DNA of 11,948 nt. Source: Treponema sp. (GTDB taxonomy: Bacteria; Spirochaetota; Spirochaetia; Treponematales; Breznakiellaceae). A model generated the notes under the pieces. It did not search any database and had not been told where the DNA came from. It saw only the letters and a program-made list of their open reading frames with translations. This document shows, in pieces, positions 1 to 6,630 of the stretch (position 1 is the first letter of the stretch; the number at the start of each line of letters is the position of its first letter). The translations under genes were made by a program, and so were the position numbers. Where the stretch lies: assembly GCA_031258265.1 (NCBI GenBank), contig JAIRNB010000035.1, positions 1-11,948 of the forward strand. Direction: 5' to 3'.

Positions 1-85
1 GACCGGGCTATCCGCTCCAATTCCTCAGCTTTACCTGCGGTAAAGCCTCCGGTATTTCCGCTTCTATCCCTTGCGCGATAAGAGC

Positions 86-129
86 AGCCGAAGGCTGTAT
101 ATTAGACAATGCGGCATCGCATAGCGCCA
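86..129 (+). repeat. 44-bp direct repeat, copy 1
   Basis: The 44 bases from AGCCGAAGGCTG to ATAGCGCCA are identical to those at 229-272. Inside the unit are two small palindromes, AGCC-GAA-GGCT at its left end and ATGCG-GCAT-CGCAT in its right half. The copies start 143 bases apart and different hairpins fill the space between them. Only two copies are present in the window. Confidence 0.9.
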
Positions 130-187
130 ATAATTTCCCAGTGTTGAACTAATGCGGCCAAGCTTTAGCTTGGCCAGTGCGCGCGCG

Positions 188-212
188 GCACAACGCGCGA
201 AGCGCGTTGTGC
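188..212. repeat. Perfect 11-bp hairpin with GAA loop
   Basis: GCACAACGCGC (188-198) pairs fully with GCGCGTTGTGC (202-212) around the three-base loop GAA. It follows a second perfect hairpin at 156-175 (9-bp arms GGCCAAGCT/AGCTTGGCC, two-base loop) after 12 bases. Neither is followed by a T-run, so these are not ordinary intrinsic terminators. Confidence 0.85.
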
Positions 213-228
213 TGGAACAAAAGCCACA

Positions 229-272
229 AGCCGAAGGCTGTATATTAGACAATGCGGCATCGCATAGCGCCA
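229..272 (+). repeat. 44-bp direct repeat, copy 2
   Basis: This is a perfect second copy of the unit at 86-129. Identity stops sharply at both ends: the base before it differs (A here, C in copy 1), as does the base after it (C here, A in copy 1). It abuts a 10-bp inverted repeat at 275-318. The exact match suggests recent duplication or selection on the unit as a whole. Confidence 0.9.
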
Positions 273-457
273 CCGTATGCCCCCAAATTGAAAAATGCGC
301 CCCCGGCTGGGGGCATACGCGGCATCCACCGTAAGAGGGGGTAACGGAATAGACCGGACCCCCAGCCGGGGAGGACTATGAAGTGAGGGGACCGGCAGCG
401 AAGCTGCCGCGACTTCCCCCTTATAAAAAACAGGATCGATTCGCCGGGAAACCGGGC

Positions 458-486
458 TTGGAAGCGGGGGAGCCTTGTACTATACT
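458..486 (+). promoter_or_regulatory. Sigma70-type promoter for the exported repeat protein
   Basis: TTGGAA (458-463) and TATACT (481-486) are separated by 17 bases, matching four and five of six positions of the -35 and -10 consensus. Transcription would start near 493 and give a leader of about 52 bases to the start at 545. The palindrome block lies upstream and would not be transcribed from here. Confidence 0.5.
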
Positions 487-544
487 TCAATGATACAGGG
501 CTATTACTAGGGCGGGGGGAGTAAAATGCCGGATGGAGTGTGGT

Positions 545-2221
545 ATGAAACGGACACTGCTTTTCGCTTCCCTCCTGGGATTGCTGGGCTTTACTCTTTA
601 TGCTCAAAACGGCGGGTCCGCCGGGAAAACTGCCAACGGCGCTCAGAACACCGGTAATGTAAATAATTCCACATCACGATCCCGTGGTCCCAACGCCCGG
701 GTGACGGTTACTCCCGGTCCCCAGGGTCTTCCCACGGTGGATAGTTCCGCTTCGCTCTGGCCTCTGGGGCCGGCGCTGGAGGAAAATCTAAATTTTTGGC
801 TGAACGGGATTCCGCAGAACGGAGGGAACGGCGGGGACCAGTCTTCCCAACCGGTGGTTCAGGATTCCCGGCCCCGGACTTCGGGCCAGTCAAAGCCGTC
901 TTTTGAGCCGCCTCCCATGGGCGGCTTGCCTTCCCTTGGGGCCCCCCGTCCCGGCGGGCGGGAGGCGGTTTCCATGAATCCGGATGTGGCGCCCCCGGAT
1001 TCCCGGGTCCAGCGGGACCGCTCCCCTGCCCCGGAGGAGATCCCCGCGGGGGAAGTTCCCCAAACCCAGGGGCGGAACGGGACCCCGCCCCGGCAAAACG
1101 GGGAAACCGCCGGGGAGCAGCCGGTATCCCGGCCGCAAAATGACCAGTCAAGCGTCCGTTTTTCCCAGGCCCTAACCCAAGCTCCGGGGCAGAACAGGCA
1201 AGATTCCCCAATTCAGACCCAAACTCAAACCCGAACTCAAACCCAGACCCAGGCTACGCGGTCTTCCCCGGCCCGGCAGGATACGGCCCCCGCCAGGAAA
1301 GTTGTGGTGGTCCCTTCGCCGGTCCATTACGACCGTGCGGGCCGCCGGGTTATCGATCCAAGCTGGCAGGAAACCATGTACCGGATGATCCAGGCTGAAA
1401 AAAACGCCTCCGCCCCGGCGGGGGTCCAGGCTGAGGACCGGGAACAGACGGGGCAGGACGCGGAGCGGAATGGGAATTTAAACGGGACGGGAAACGAGAC
1501 GCCGGGGCGGGAAACAATTATTGTGGTTCCCGGTCCCGCAATATGGCGGATTCGGGGAATCCTTACGGCGGCCAAGGGCATGCTTGCCCTGGAAGATGAC
1601 GATGGGGTCCTTTGGTATCTGCCGGGCCTGGATCGTTACATTGGTTTTATCGATGGCCTTGACGCCGGTGAGGAAGCGGCCCTGGAAGGTTACGCGCCGC
1701 CCAGGGGTTCTTCGCAGGAACGGTACTTCCAGGCCATTAGACTCTTTCTTGATGAAACGGCCTACGATCTTACGATACCCCCTTATGGAATCCCCATTCC
1801 GGCCCAGGGCCCCGGCGGGCAGACTACGATAATCCGGGAAGTGGAACGCCGGGGCGGTAACCAGGACCAGCGGGGGCAGCCGGCCCGGACAGGGCGGAAT
1901 ACGGGCGGCCAAAGCAGAGCCGATTCGGCAAGCAGGTCCCGGCGGGACTGGTACGATGATCCCCCGGCAAACACGGGGCCGGTGGGGGATCGGCGCGACT
2001 CGGATGGCTGGGACGATGAACCGCTTGTCCGGGGCAGGACCGGCCAGGAAAAGCCCCGGAAGGGCCCCGCGTCTCCTCCGGCCTGGGAGCATAGCCATAA
2101 AAGCCCCTGGGCCCCCCCACCCAGCGTCCTGGAATTTGAGATGGACTACGGTTCTATCTGGCGGGAGGACGAGGCAAAGCGGAGACAACGGGAACGGGAC
2201 AGCCGGGAAATTTGGTATTAG
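545..2221 (+). CDS. Exported low-complexity Pro/Gln/Arg-rich protein of unknown function
   Basis: The start chosen is ATG 545, which has GGAG (535-538) six bases upstream; an in-frame ATG at 533 lacks such a site. The 558-residue product begins with a Sec signal peptide (MKRTLLFASLLGLLGFTLYA, likely cut near residue 20) and has no lipobox cysteine, so it should be periplasmic or outer-membrane associated. Residues of about 21-250 are Pro/Gly/Gln/Arg/Ser-rich and probably disordered, including a Gln-Thr run. VVVVPSPVHYD starts near residue 253. About 323-420 forms the only compact-looking region, with IIVVPGPAIW, LEDDDGVLWYLPG and a Tyr/Phe-rich end. The tail (about 421-558) is again charged and disordered. 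I do not recognise a family. A structural envelope or scaffold role is possible but unsupported. Frame and composition are continuous with no sign of disruption. Confidence 0.8.
   Translation: MKRTLLFASLLGLLGFTLYAQNGGSAGKTANGAQNTGNVNNSTSRSRGPNARVTVTPGPQGLPTVDSSASLWPLGPALEENLNFWLNGIPQNGGNGGDQSSQPVVQDSRPRTSGQSKPSFEPPPMGGLPSLGAPRPGGREAVSMNPDVAPPDSRVQRDRSPAPEEIPAGEVPQTQGRNGTPPRQNGETAGEQPVSRPQNDQSSVRFSQALTQAPGQNRQDSPIQTQTQTRTQTQTQATRSSPARQDTAPARKVVVVPSPVHYDRAGRRVIDPSWQETMYRMIQAEKNASAPAGVQAEDREQTGQDAERNGNLNGTGNETPGRETIIVVPGPAIWRIRGILTAAKGMLALEDDDGVLWYLPGLDRYIGFIDGLDAGEEAALEGYAPPRGSSQERYFQAIRLFLDETAYDLTIPPYGIPIPAQGPGGQTTIIREVERRGGNQDQRGQPARTGRNTGGQSRADSASRSRRDWYDDPPANTGPVGDRRDSDGWDDEPLVRGRTGQEKPRKGPASPPAWEHSHKSPWAPPPSVLEFEMDYGSIWREDEAKRRQRERDSREIWY
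1214..1252 (+). repeat. Degenerate 6-base tandem repeat encoding Gln-Thr
   Basis: Thirteen codons alternate CAG/CAA with ACC/ACT, with one CGA replacing a Gln, giving QTQTQTRTQTQTQ inside the disordered part of the exported protein. Alternating synonymous codons show that the array is not fresh slippage. Length change in steps of six bases would keep the frame. Confidence 0.85.
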
Positions 2222-2551
2222 CGGGTTGATTATACTAAATTACCGGATAAGAGAGAAAACGCGAAGAAGAATATTACCCAGCCAGAGATGCTCAAAGGAA
2301 TACGAAAGATAATGTAAGCTCGCCAAATTTAAACTGTTAATAAATTTTTCGACACAAATTTTTTGTTTACTGTAGTGAAAAGATTATTGGATTCCATTTT
2401 CTTAAATATCAATTTGAATCCCGAAAAATTTGGAGTGCCAGTCTGACATGGTGGCAGAAGGGACACATGTGACGCACTGCACTTTTACCTGGAGGGCCAG
2501 TAGGAGGACACCTATTACCATGGCCCATTCCCGAAGTGATTTTAGGTAAAC
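2222..2551. other. AT-rich intergenic gap between convergent genes
   Basis: No convincing gene is present. Bases 2222-2440 are strongly AT-rich with A/T tracts, for example around 2326-2370, and a weak GGATTC/GAATCC inverted repeat at 2389-2394/2416-2421. Bases of about 2435-2545 are visibly richer in G+C and carry small open frames on both strands, including a 39-codon minus-strand frame (2402-2521) with a hydrophobic start and a CVTC motif but no clear ribosome binding site. No good intrinsic terminator was seen for either flanking gene. The G+C-richer part may be the remnant of a lost gene. Confidence 0.6.
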
Positions 2552-3400
2552 TTACTGTTTGACTGCTCCCGCCGTTAGGCTGCTTACAAAATATCTTTGT
2601 AAGAACAGGAAAATTAGAAGCAAGGGGATACTGGATACAATGCTGGCTGCCATTAGTTCATTCCATTCAATCTTGTAAAACCCATTCATTTGGGCAATTC
2701 CGACCGGTAGCGTTTTAAGGCTGTCATTACTGATAAGAATCAGAGCAAACATGTACTCATTCCACCCATGAATAAAGGCGTAAATGGTTGCGGAAATCAA
2801 TCCCGGCAAGGTAAGGGGCAGAATAATTTGGAAAAAAGTTCTGAGCCGACTGCACCCGTCAATAAGGGCTGCCTCGTCTAGTTCCTTTGGGATAGTCTCA
2901 AAATAACCCATCATCATCCAGGTAAGCAGTGGAATAGAAAAGGATGTATACACTACCACCAATCCTGAAAGCCTATTGATAAGGTGGATGGTTTGAAGAA
3001 CTTTATAATAAGGGATAAGCAGCATTATAGCGGGAAACATTTGGGTGACTAGCAGAAACGACAGAAAAGTTCCTTTGCCCCGAAACCTGAACCGGGAGCT
3101 TCCATAACCCGCCAGGGTTGAGAAAAATAGCGCACATAATGTGGAAAAGACAACCACGATAAGGCTGTTTTTTAACCACAAAAACATATCGTAATTTTTC
3201 CAAATGCTCAGATATGCTTGGATAGTCGCGTTCCCGGGAATAATATTGACCCGGGAAGACATAATCTCTACCATGGTTTTTAATGAGGTTGATAACATCC
3301 ACAAGATAGGAATGGATACCGCGAACACTCCGTAAAATAACACAATGTATACAATGGCTTTGCCGGAGGAAGCTTTTCTTCGGGCAGATAAACTATTCAT
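2552..3400 (-). CDS. CUT1-family sugar ABC transporter permease (MalG/UgpE type)
   Basis: One of two inner-membrane subunits forming the translocation pore of a carbohydrate importer. The 282-residue length fits MalG-type permeases. A first membrane segment lies near residues 16-36, five more follow, and the cytoplasmic EAA loop that docks on the ATPase is clear at about 176-200 (EAALIDGCSRLRTFFQIILP). The C-terminus RYFVSSLTAGAVKQ is the usual family ending. Its start ATG overlaps the end of the upstream permease gene by 8 bases, which implies translational coupling and one mRNA. An AGGAGA lies about 10 bases upstream of the start. It is the last gene of the cassette, and no ATPase gene follows. 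Family is certain; the sugar cannot be read from the sequence. Confidence 0.95.
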   Translation of the reverse strand: MNSLSARRKASSGKAIVYIVLFYGVFAVSIPILWMLSTSLKTMVEIMSSRVNIIPGNATIQAYLSIWKNYDMFLWLKNSLIVVVFSTLCALFFSTLAGYGSSRFRFRGKGTFLSFLLVTQMFPAIMLLIPYYKVLQTIHLINRLSGLVVVYTSFSIPLLTWMMMGYFETIPKELDEAALIDGCSRLRTFFQIILPLTLPGLISATIYAFIHGWNEYMFALILISNDSLKTLPVGIAQMNGFYKIEWNELMAASIVSSIPLLLIFLFLQRYFVSSLTAGAVKQ

Positions 3401-4271
3401 TTCTCAATAATCTCCTATAAGTGACACCGATGACAGCGCAAATAACAAACACAATTCCCGCTCCCGCCGCCGCAGGCCCCCATTCGAAATACTGAAACGC
3501 CCGTTTATATATTTCTATGCTGGCAATCATGGTTGCGTTGCCGGGTCCTCCTTCGGTCAGCAGATTAACCATGGTAAAGTGTTTGAACCACCATACCGTA
3601 TCAAGAATCAAAGTAACGGTCAGTACAGGCTTTAAACCGGATAAGGTTACATGCTGGAATTGCTGGGTCTTGGTACAGCCGTCAATGGCTGCCGCCTCAT
3701 ATAAATCTTGAGATATAACTTGCAGGCCGGCCAGTATCTGGATCATAATCAAAGGATAACCCTTCCAGATACACGTTATCAAAACGGCAATAAACGCCGT
3801 TTTGGCGCTAGAAAGCCAGAGTATTGGTTCGTTAATAAGATTCATCTGCAGCAATATGCCATTTATTAAGCCGTAATTAGCGTTGTAAAGCCATTTCCAA
3901 TTAAGCGCCACCACTACATCAGGAAAAAGCCAGGGCAAAAGAAGCAATGCCCTAAAAAGAGTTCGGAATTTAATCTTAGCGTTTAAAGCAAGAGCATATA
4001 CAAAGCCAAAGAAAAAATGGCCAGCGACCACAATAATAGTAAACATGAAGGTCCGGCCAATGGCCTGCACGAAAATACCATCCGTTAAAGTGTACAGGTA
4101 GTTTTTAAATCCCACAAAACTCCAGCGATTTACCAGGTTAGTATTGAAAAAACTAATGAATATGCCATAGCAGAGGGGATATATCAATAAAAAAAACATG
4201 GTCAACGCGGCGGGAACGACAAAAAAATAGGCATTCATTTTATCTTTCAGGAATGGATTCATCGTCTTCAA
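3393..4271 (-). CDS. CUT1-family sugar ABC transporter permease (MalF/UgpA type)
   Basis: Partner permease of the importer, 292 residues, inner membrane. It starts at TTG 4271, chosen because AGGAGG lies seven bases upstream; the nearby ATG three codons later would be too far from it. Residues 12-41 form the first membrane segment. The EAA loop is at about 192-213 (YEAAAIDGCTKTQQFQHVTL), and the region LLTEGGPGNATMIASIEIY (237-255) is typical of the MalF/UgpA branch. It lies 71 bases after the binding-protein gene and overlaps the next permease gene by 8 bases. The long N-terminal extension found in enterobacterial MalF is absent, as in most CUT1 permeases of other phyla. Confidence 0.95.
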   Translation of the reverse strand: MKTMNPFLKDKMNAYFFVVPAALTMFFLLIYPLCYGIFISFFNTNLVNRWSFVGFKNYLYTLTDGIFVQAIGRTFMFTIIVVAGHFFFGFVYALALNAKIKFRTLFRALLLLPWLFPDVVVALNWKWLYNANYGLINGILLQMNLINEPILWLSSAKTAFIAVLITCIWKGYPLIMIQILAGLQVISQDLYEAAAIDGCTKTQQFQHVTLSGLKPVLTVTLILDTVWWFKHFTMVNLLTEGGPGNATMIASIEIYKRAFQYFEWGPAAAGAGIVFVICAVIGVTYRRLLRNE

Positions 4272-4342
4272 AACTTATCCTCCTCAGCGTAAAACAGAGA
4301 ACCCCGGTACGGTATGTAATGAGGCCCCCTGTTCGTCAGCGA
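4272..4342 (-). other. 71-base intercistronic gap between binding protein and permease
   Basis: On the minus strand this contains the permease ribosome binding site AGGAGG and, before it, only weak complementarity (AACAG/CTGTT) around a G/C-rich stretch. Such gaps after binding-protein genes often hold a stem that lets the binding protein accumulate in excess, but no strong stem or T-run is visible here, so processing or termination is not claimed. Confidence 0.4.
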
Positions 4343-5632
4343 TTATTCATATTTTTTAATTATTGCCAAAACTCTTTGTTGGGCCCGGGCGGAAGCCTCG
4401 TCAATGCTTATACCATTGGCAATGGTGTTTTGATACGCCTCGCCCATCACATCTGACAGCTCGCTGTAGCCAGGGTGCAGAGGCAGGGGCTGGGCCCATT
4501 TTTCCGCTTCAAGGTAGCCTTCAAAGGCGGGTGTCTTAAACTCAGCAGCATTAGTCAGAGCAGGCTTGGTTGGTGTCCGGCCGGAGACTGTGATAAATCC
4601 AAGCATGTTGTCATCCTGATACATGAATTTAATCCACCGGGCGGCGGCTTGCTTGTTCCTGGACTTGGCATAGATGGCATAACCGTTTAACCCAAGCTGA
4701 GAATAATGATTCGTGTCTCTGGGAATGAGGCAGCTCCCCAGTTTTCCTCTTAATTCAGGGGCTTGGGCATAAATAGTTCCAATAGCGTTAGAGCCGGTGA
4801 TCATCATGCCGGCCAGGCCAGAAGCTATTTGCTGAGAGGCCTCGGGATAACCAGTTTCAATGACCCCTGGGGGAACGATTTTATCCACATTGGCAAGATC
4901 AGTAAACAGTTTAAGGGCTTCCTTGAATTTAGGCGATCCAATATCGGTCGTCCAACTTCCATCTGGTTTTTGATACAGTTCATTGACACCGAAAGTTCTT
5001 ACAATTTGGAGAAAACGGCTCGCGGCTGAGCCATTACGCATGGCAAGCATGGCAAAGCCATAGCGATCCGGCCTACCGTCGCCGTTTAGATCTTCGGTAA
5101 AAGCCTTGCCGACATCACGAAAATCTTTCCAGGTTACCGGGGGTTTAAGTCCCTTTTCCTGAAGCCAGTCATAGCGGTAGATCATCGCCTGGGGGGTAGC
5201 GTAGAATGGGAGGTATGTTAGCACATCGCCCACCATACAGTCATCAAGGGCTATCTTGGAGTATTCCGCCAGTTCTTGAGGGGTCCATAAATTTTTGATG
5301 TCTTCCACAATTTCTAGTTCCACAGCTCTGGCGGTATATCCGCTGTTCATAAAAAAGACATCAGGGAGATCCGATGCAGTGGCTTGTGCAGTCATCTTGG
5401 CCCAAAGGTCGTTCATGGGAATTCCGATGAATTCAAGTTTGATATCCGAATTTTGCACCTCAAACTTTTTGGCTATTGCCATTTCAAGGCCGGACTCAGG
5501 ATTTTCTGTCTGCCAAACCGACATAATTTTAACGGTGGTTGTACCCGAGGAACTGGTATCGTTCTTCCCCCTGGCGAATGCGGATCCTCCGATCAAGGAC
5601 AGAACCAATAAAAAATAAATCAACCTTCTCAT
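4343..5632 (-). CDS. Periplasmic sugar-binding protein of a CUT1 ABC transporter
   Basis: Extracytoplasmic solute receptor that hands a carbohydrate to the two permeases encoded just downstream. The 429-residue length fits the bacterial extracellular solute-binding protein family 1. The signal peptide spans residues 1-20 with probable cleavage at AFA-RG; there is no lipobox cysteine, so it should be free in the periplasm. The mature start VKIMSVWQTENP and the segment SDLPDVFFMNSGY (about 87-99) are typical of the family. DLNGDGRPD at 181-189 is an EF-hand-like calcium-binding loop often found in this family. The start has GGAGG six bases upstream. A probable terminator lies just ahead, between this gene and the regulator gene. 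The ligand is unknown; an oligosaccharide or polyol phosphate are both open. Confidence 0.93.
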   Translation of the reverse strand: MRRLIYFLLVLSLIGGSAFARGKNDTSSSGTTTVKIMSVWQTENPESGLEMAIAKKFEVQNSDIKLEFIGIPMNDLWAKMTAQATASDLPDVFFMNSGYTARAVELEIVEDIKNLWTPQELAEYSKIALDDCMVGDVLTYLPFYATPQAMIYRYDWLQEKGLKPPVTWKDFRDVGKAFTEDLNGDGRPDRYGFAMLAMRNGSAASRFLQIVRTFGVNELYQKPDGSWTTDIGSPKFKEALKLFTDLANVDKIVPPGVIETGYPEASQQIASGLAGMMITGSNAIGTIYAQAPELRGKLGSCLIPRDTNHYSQLGLNGYAIYAKSRNKQAAARWIKFMYQDDNMLGFITVSGRTPTKPALTNAAEFKTPAFEGYLEAEKWAQPLPLHPGYSELSDVMGEAYQNTIANGISIDEASARAQQRVLAIIKKYE

Positions 5633-5645
5633 TTTCTTCCTCCAG

Positions 5646-5677
5646 AAAAAAAATTAAAACCGAAAGACTTCCGGTTT
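5646..5677 (-). terminator. Probable intrinsic terminator after the GntR gene
   Basis: Read on the minus strand, AAACCG (5677-5672) pairs with CGGTTT (5662-5657) around a nine-base loop and is followed by TTAATTTTTTTT. It starts two bases after the regulator stop codon and ends just ahead of the binding-protein ribosome binding site. The stem is short (6 bp), so it may be leaky and act as an attenuator. Confidence 0.55.
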
Positions 5678-5679
5678 GA

Positions 5680-6366
5680 TTACTTGTTTGGTAGTGGACT
5701 GATGTAATTTTTGGTGATGTTCCGTAACGCCTCCAGGTAAACATCCCGGGATCCAGCCATAAGATGTTGTTCGATAATCTCAACGGCATTTTCCCATTTT
5801 TGCATGATACAGTCGCCCAGGACCTTGTGTTTCCGGTAGATCTCCCTGACAGGCACATGGGAACCATTGATCATAATGATTTCCTGTATTAGGCCGGGGG
5901 CGGTCTTCCATGCGTGAAAAATGGCCCGGTTTCCGGCCATTTCGAACATAGCCACATGGATGTTAAAGCCCAGGGCGGCCATTTGAACCGGATCCGCTTG
6001 TTCCTCCTGGGAATTTTCCTGATTCGTGCTTTTTAGGACAGTTATAAGGGGGGAGAAGTCTACATCGTCCTTGTCATGTAGCGTTTCCATGGCCTTTTTT
6101 TCCAGGTACAGCCGCATGTCAACTACGTCTTTTTCACTGATCCCAATAACCTTTACCCGACCGTTACCTTCATCTTCCACCAATCCCTCCATTTCCAGTT
6201 TGTACAGGGCCTGGGATACGGAGCCCCGGCTGACTTTGTATTGTTCGGCAAGATTCGCTCGTTTTAAGTGGGTTCCACTGAGGAGCTTCCGGGTAAGGAT
6301 ATCTTTCCGCAGGGAGATAAGTACATTCAAGGAAGCTGACGAATGGACCAGCATACTATTTAGCAT
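5680..6366 (-). CDS. GntR-family transcriptional regulator, FadR/FCD subfamily
   Basis: DNA-binding regulator, probably of the adjoining sugar transporter. Of 228 residues, about 17-75 form the winged helix-turn-helix (LAEQYKVSRGSVSQALYKLE, then GLVEDEGNGRVKV), and about 84-210 the all-helical FCD effector domain. FCD ligand positions can be followed: H137 (NIHVAMF, followed by the family's AGN), H180 (RKHKVL) and H201 (EQHL). The Asp normally four residues before the first His is Gly133, so a metal-binding site may be altered. ATG 6366 is the first start; no Shine-Dalgarno precedes it and a -10-like box ends six bases upstream. A second in-frame ATG at 6354 is possible. It is followed by a probable terminator. 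Repressor action is inferred from family and position. Confidence 0.92.
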   Translation of the reverse strand: MLNSMLVHSSASLNVLISLRKDILTRKLLSGTHLKRANLAEQYKVSRGSVSQALYKLEMEGLVEDEGNGRVKVIGISEKDVVDMRLYLEKKAMETLHDKDDVDFSPLITVLKSTNQENSQEEQADPVQMAALGFNIHVAMFEMAGNRAIFHAWKTAPGLIQEIIMINGSHVPVREIYRKHKVLGDCIMQKWENAVEIIEQHLMAGSRDVYLEALRNITKNYISPLPNK

Positions 6367-6372
6367 ACTTCA

Positions 6373-6401
6373 ATTAAAACACGGTCTTGCTGTACTGTCA
6401 A
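6373..6401 (-). promoter_or_regulatory. Promoter of the GntR regulator gene
   Basis: On the minus strand TTGACA (6401-6396) is a perfect -35 box, followed after 17 bases by TTTAAT (6378-6373), five of six to the -10 consensus. Only six bases separate it from ATG 6366, so the transcript would begin at or next to the start codon. The -35 box lies inside one arm of the inverted repeat at 6396-6423. Confidence 0.6.
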
Positions 6402-6423
6402 CAAATTAAATAAAATGTTGACA
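6396..6423. promoter_or_regulatory. Candidate operator: TGTCAACA-N12-TGTTGACA
   Basis: Two perfect 8-base inverted half-sites at 6396-6403 and 6416-6423 are centred 20 bases apart, two turns of the helix, with an A/T-only spacer. The left half contains the regulator's own -35 box, so a dimeric protein bound here would block transcription. Autorepression by the adjacent GntR protein is the obvious candidate but is inferred. Confidence 0.55.
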
Positions 6424-6467
6424 ATTCAATGCTTTCACCCTGATATAAGTATTGTATTGTGGAGAGT

Positions 6468-6489
6468 ACACTATACATAGTGTTATAAT
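6468..6489. promoter_or_regulatory. 16-bp palindrome abutting an extended -10 box
   Basis: ACACTAT-AC-ATAGTGT (6468-6483) is a perfect palindrome with a two-base centre. On the plus strand its last three bases and the next six form TGT-TATAAT, a full extended -10 element (6481-6489). No good -35 lies at standard spacing. No plus-strand gene follows, only a 10-codon frame (6497-6529). It may be a second operator for the regulator or the promoter of a small RNA. Confidence 0.45.
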
Positions 6490-6630
6490 TAGGTCCATGA
6501 CGCTATATATGGGAAAACTGGCTGAATAGTTGCCAAACTTTTAATATAATCAACCTACCAGTGGAAATTTCAAAGGACTTTTTCGGCTGACTTTCGTTAA
6601 AGCCGGGAGATGGGATTTCACGGTCCCGCC

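Larger units (their letters stand above)
1..457. repeat. Intergenic palindrome-rich block without a convincing gene
   Basis: This stretch holds no open frame with gene-like composition; short frames crossing it are made of the repeats themselves. It is built from perfect short inverted repeats: 28-35/39-46 (8 bp, loop TGC), 86-89/93-96 (4 bp, loop GAA), 109-113/118-122 (5 bp), 156-164/167-175 (9 bp), 188-198/202-212 (11 bp, loop GAA), 229-232/236-239 (loop GAA), 275-284/309-318 (10 bp) and 394-399/403-408 (6 bp, loop GAA). The 13 bases at 301-313 recur as the reverse complement at 359-371. Two 44-base direct repeats are listed separately. Function is unknown; it could be a mosaic of small repetitive elements or structured RNA upstream of the next gene. 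Confidence 0.7.

Noticed and set aside
86..272. Possible CRISPR array
   Set aside because: Only two repeat copies, the spacing is 99 bases and filled with palindromes, the repeat itself is two hairpins, and no cas gene is present.
708..1211. Long minus-strand open frame opposite the exported protein gene
   Set aside because: It is a consequence of G+C-rich low-complexity sequence on the plus strand; it has no family motif and the plus-strand gene has a signal peptide and ribosome binding site.
2389..2421. GGATTC/GAATCC inverted repeat as a terminator for the exported protein gene
   Set aside because: The stem is short, the loop is 21 bases and no T-run follows on the plus strand.
5072..5098. 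EF-hand-like DLNGDGRPD as evidence for a calcium sensor
   Set aside because: This loop is a common structural calcium site in family 1 solute-binding proteins and does not imply calcium signalling.
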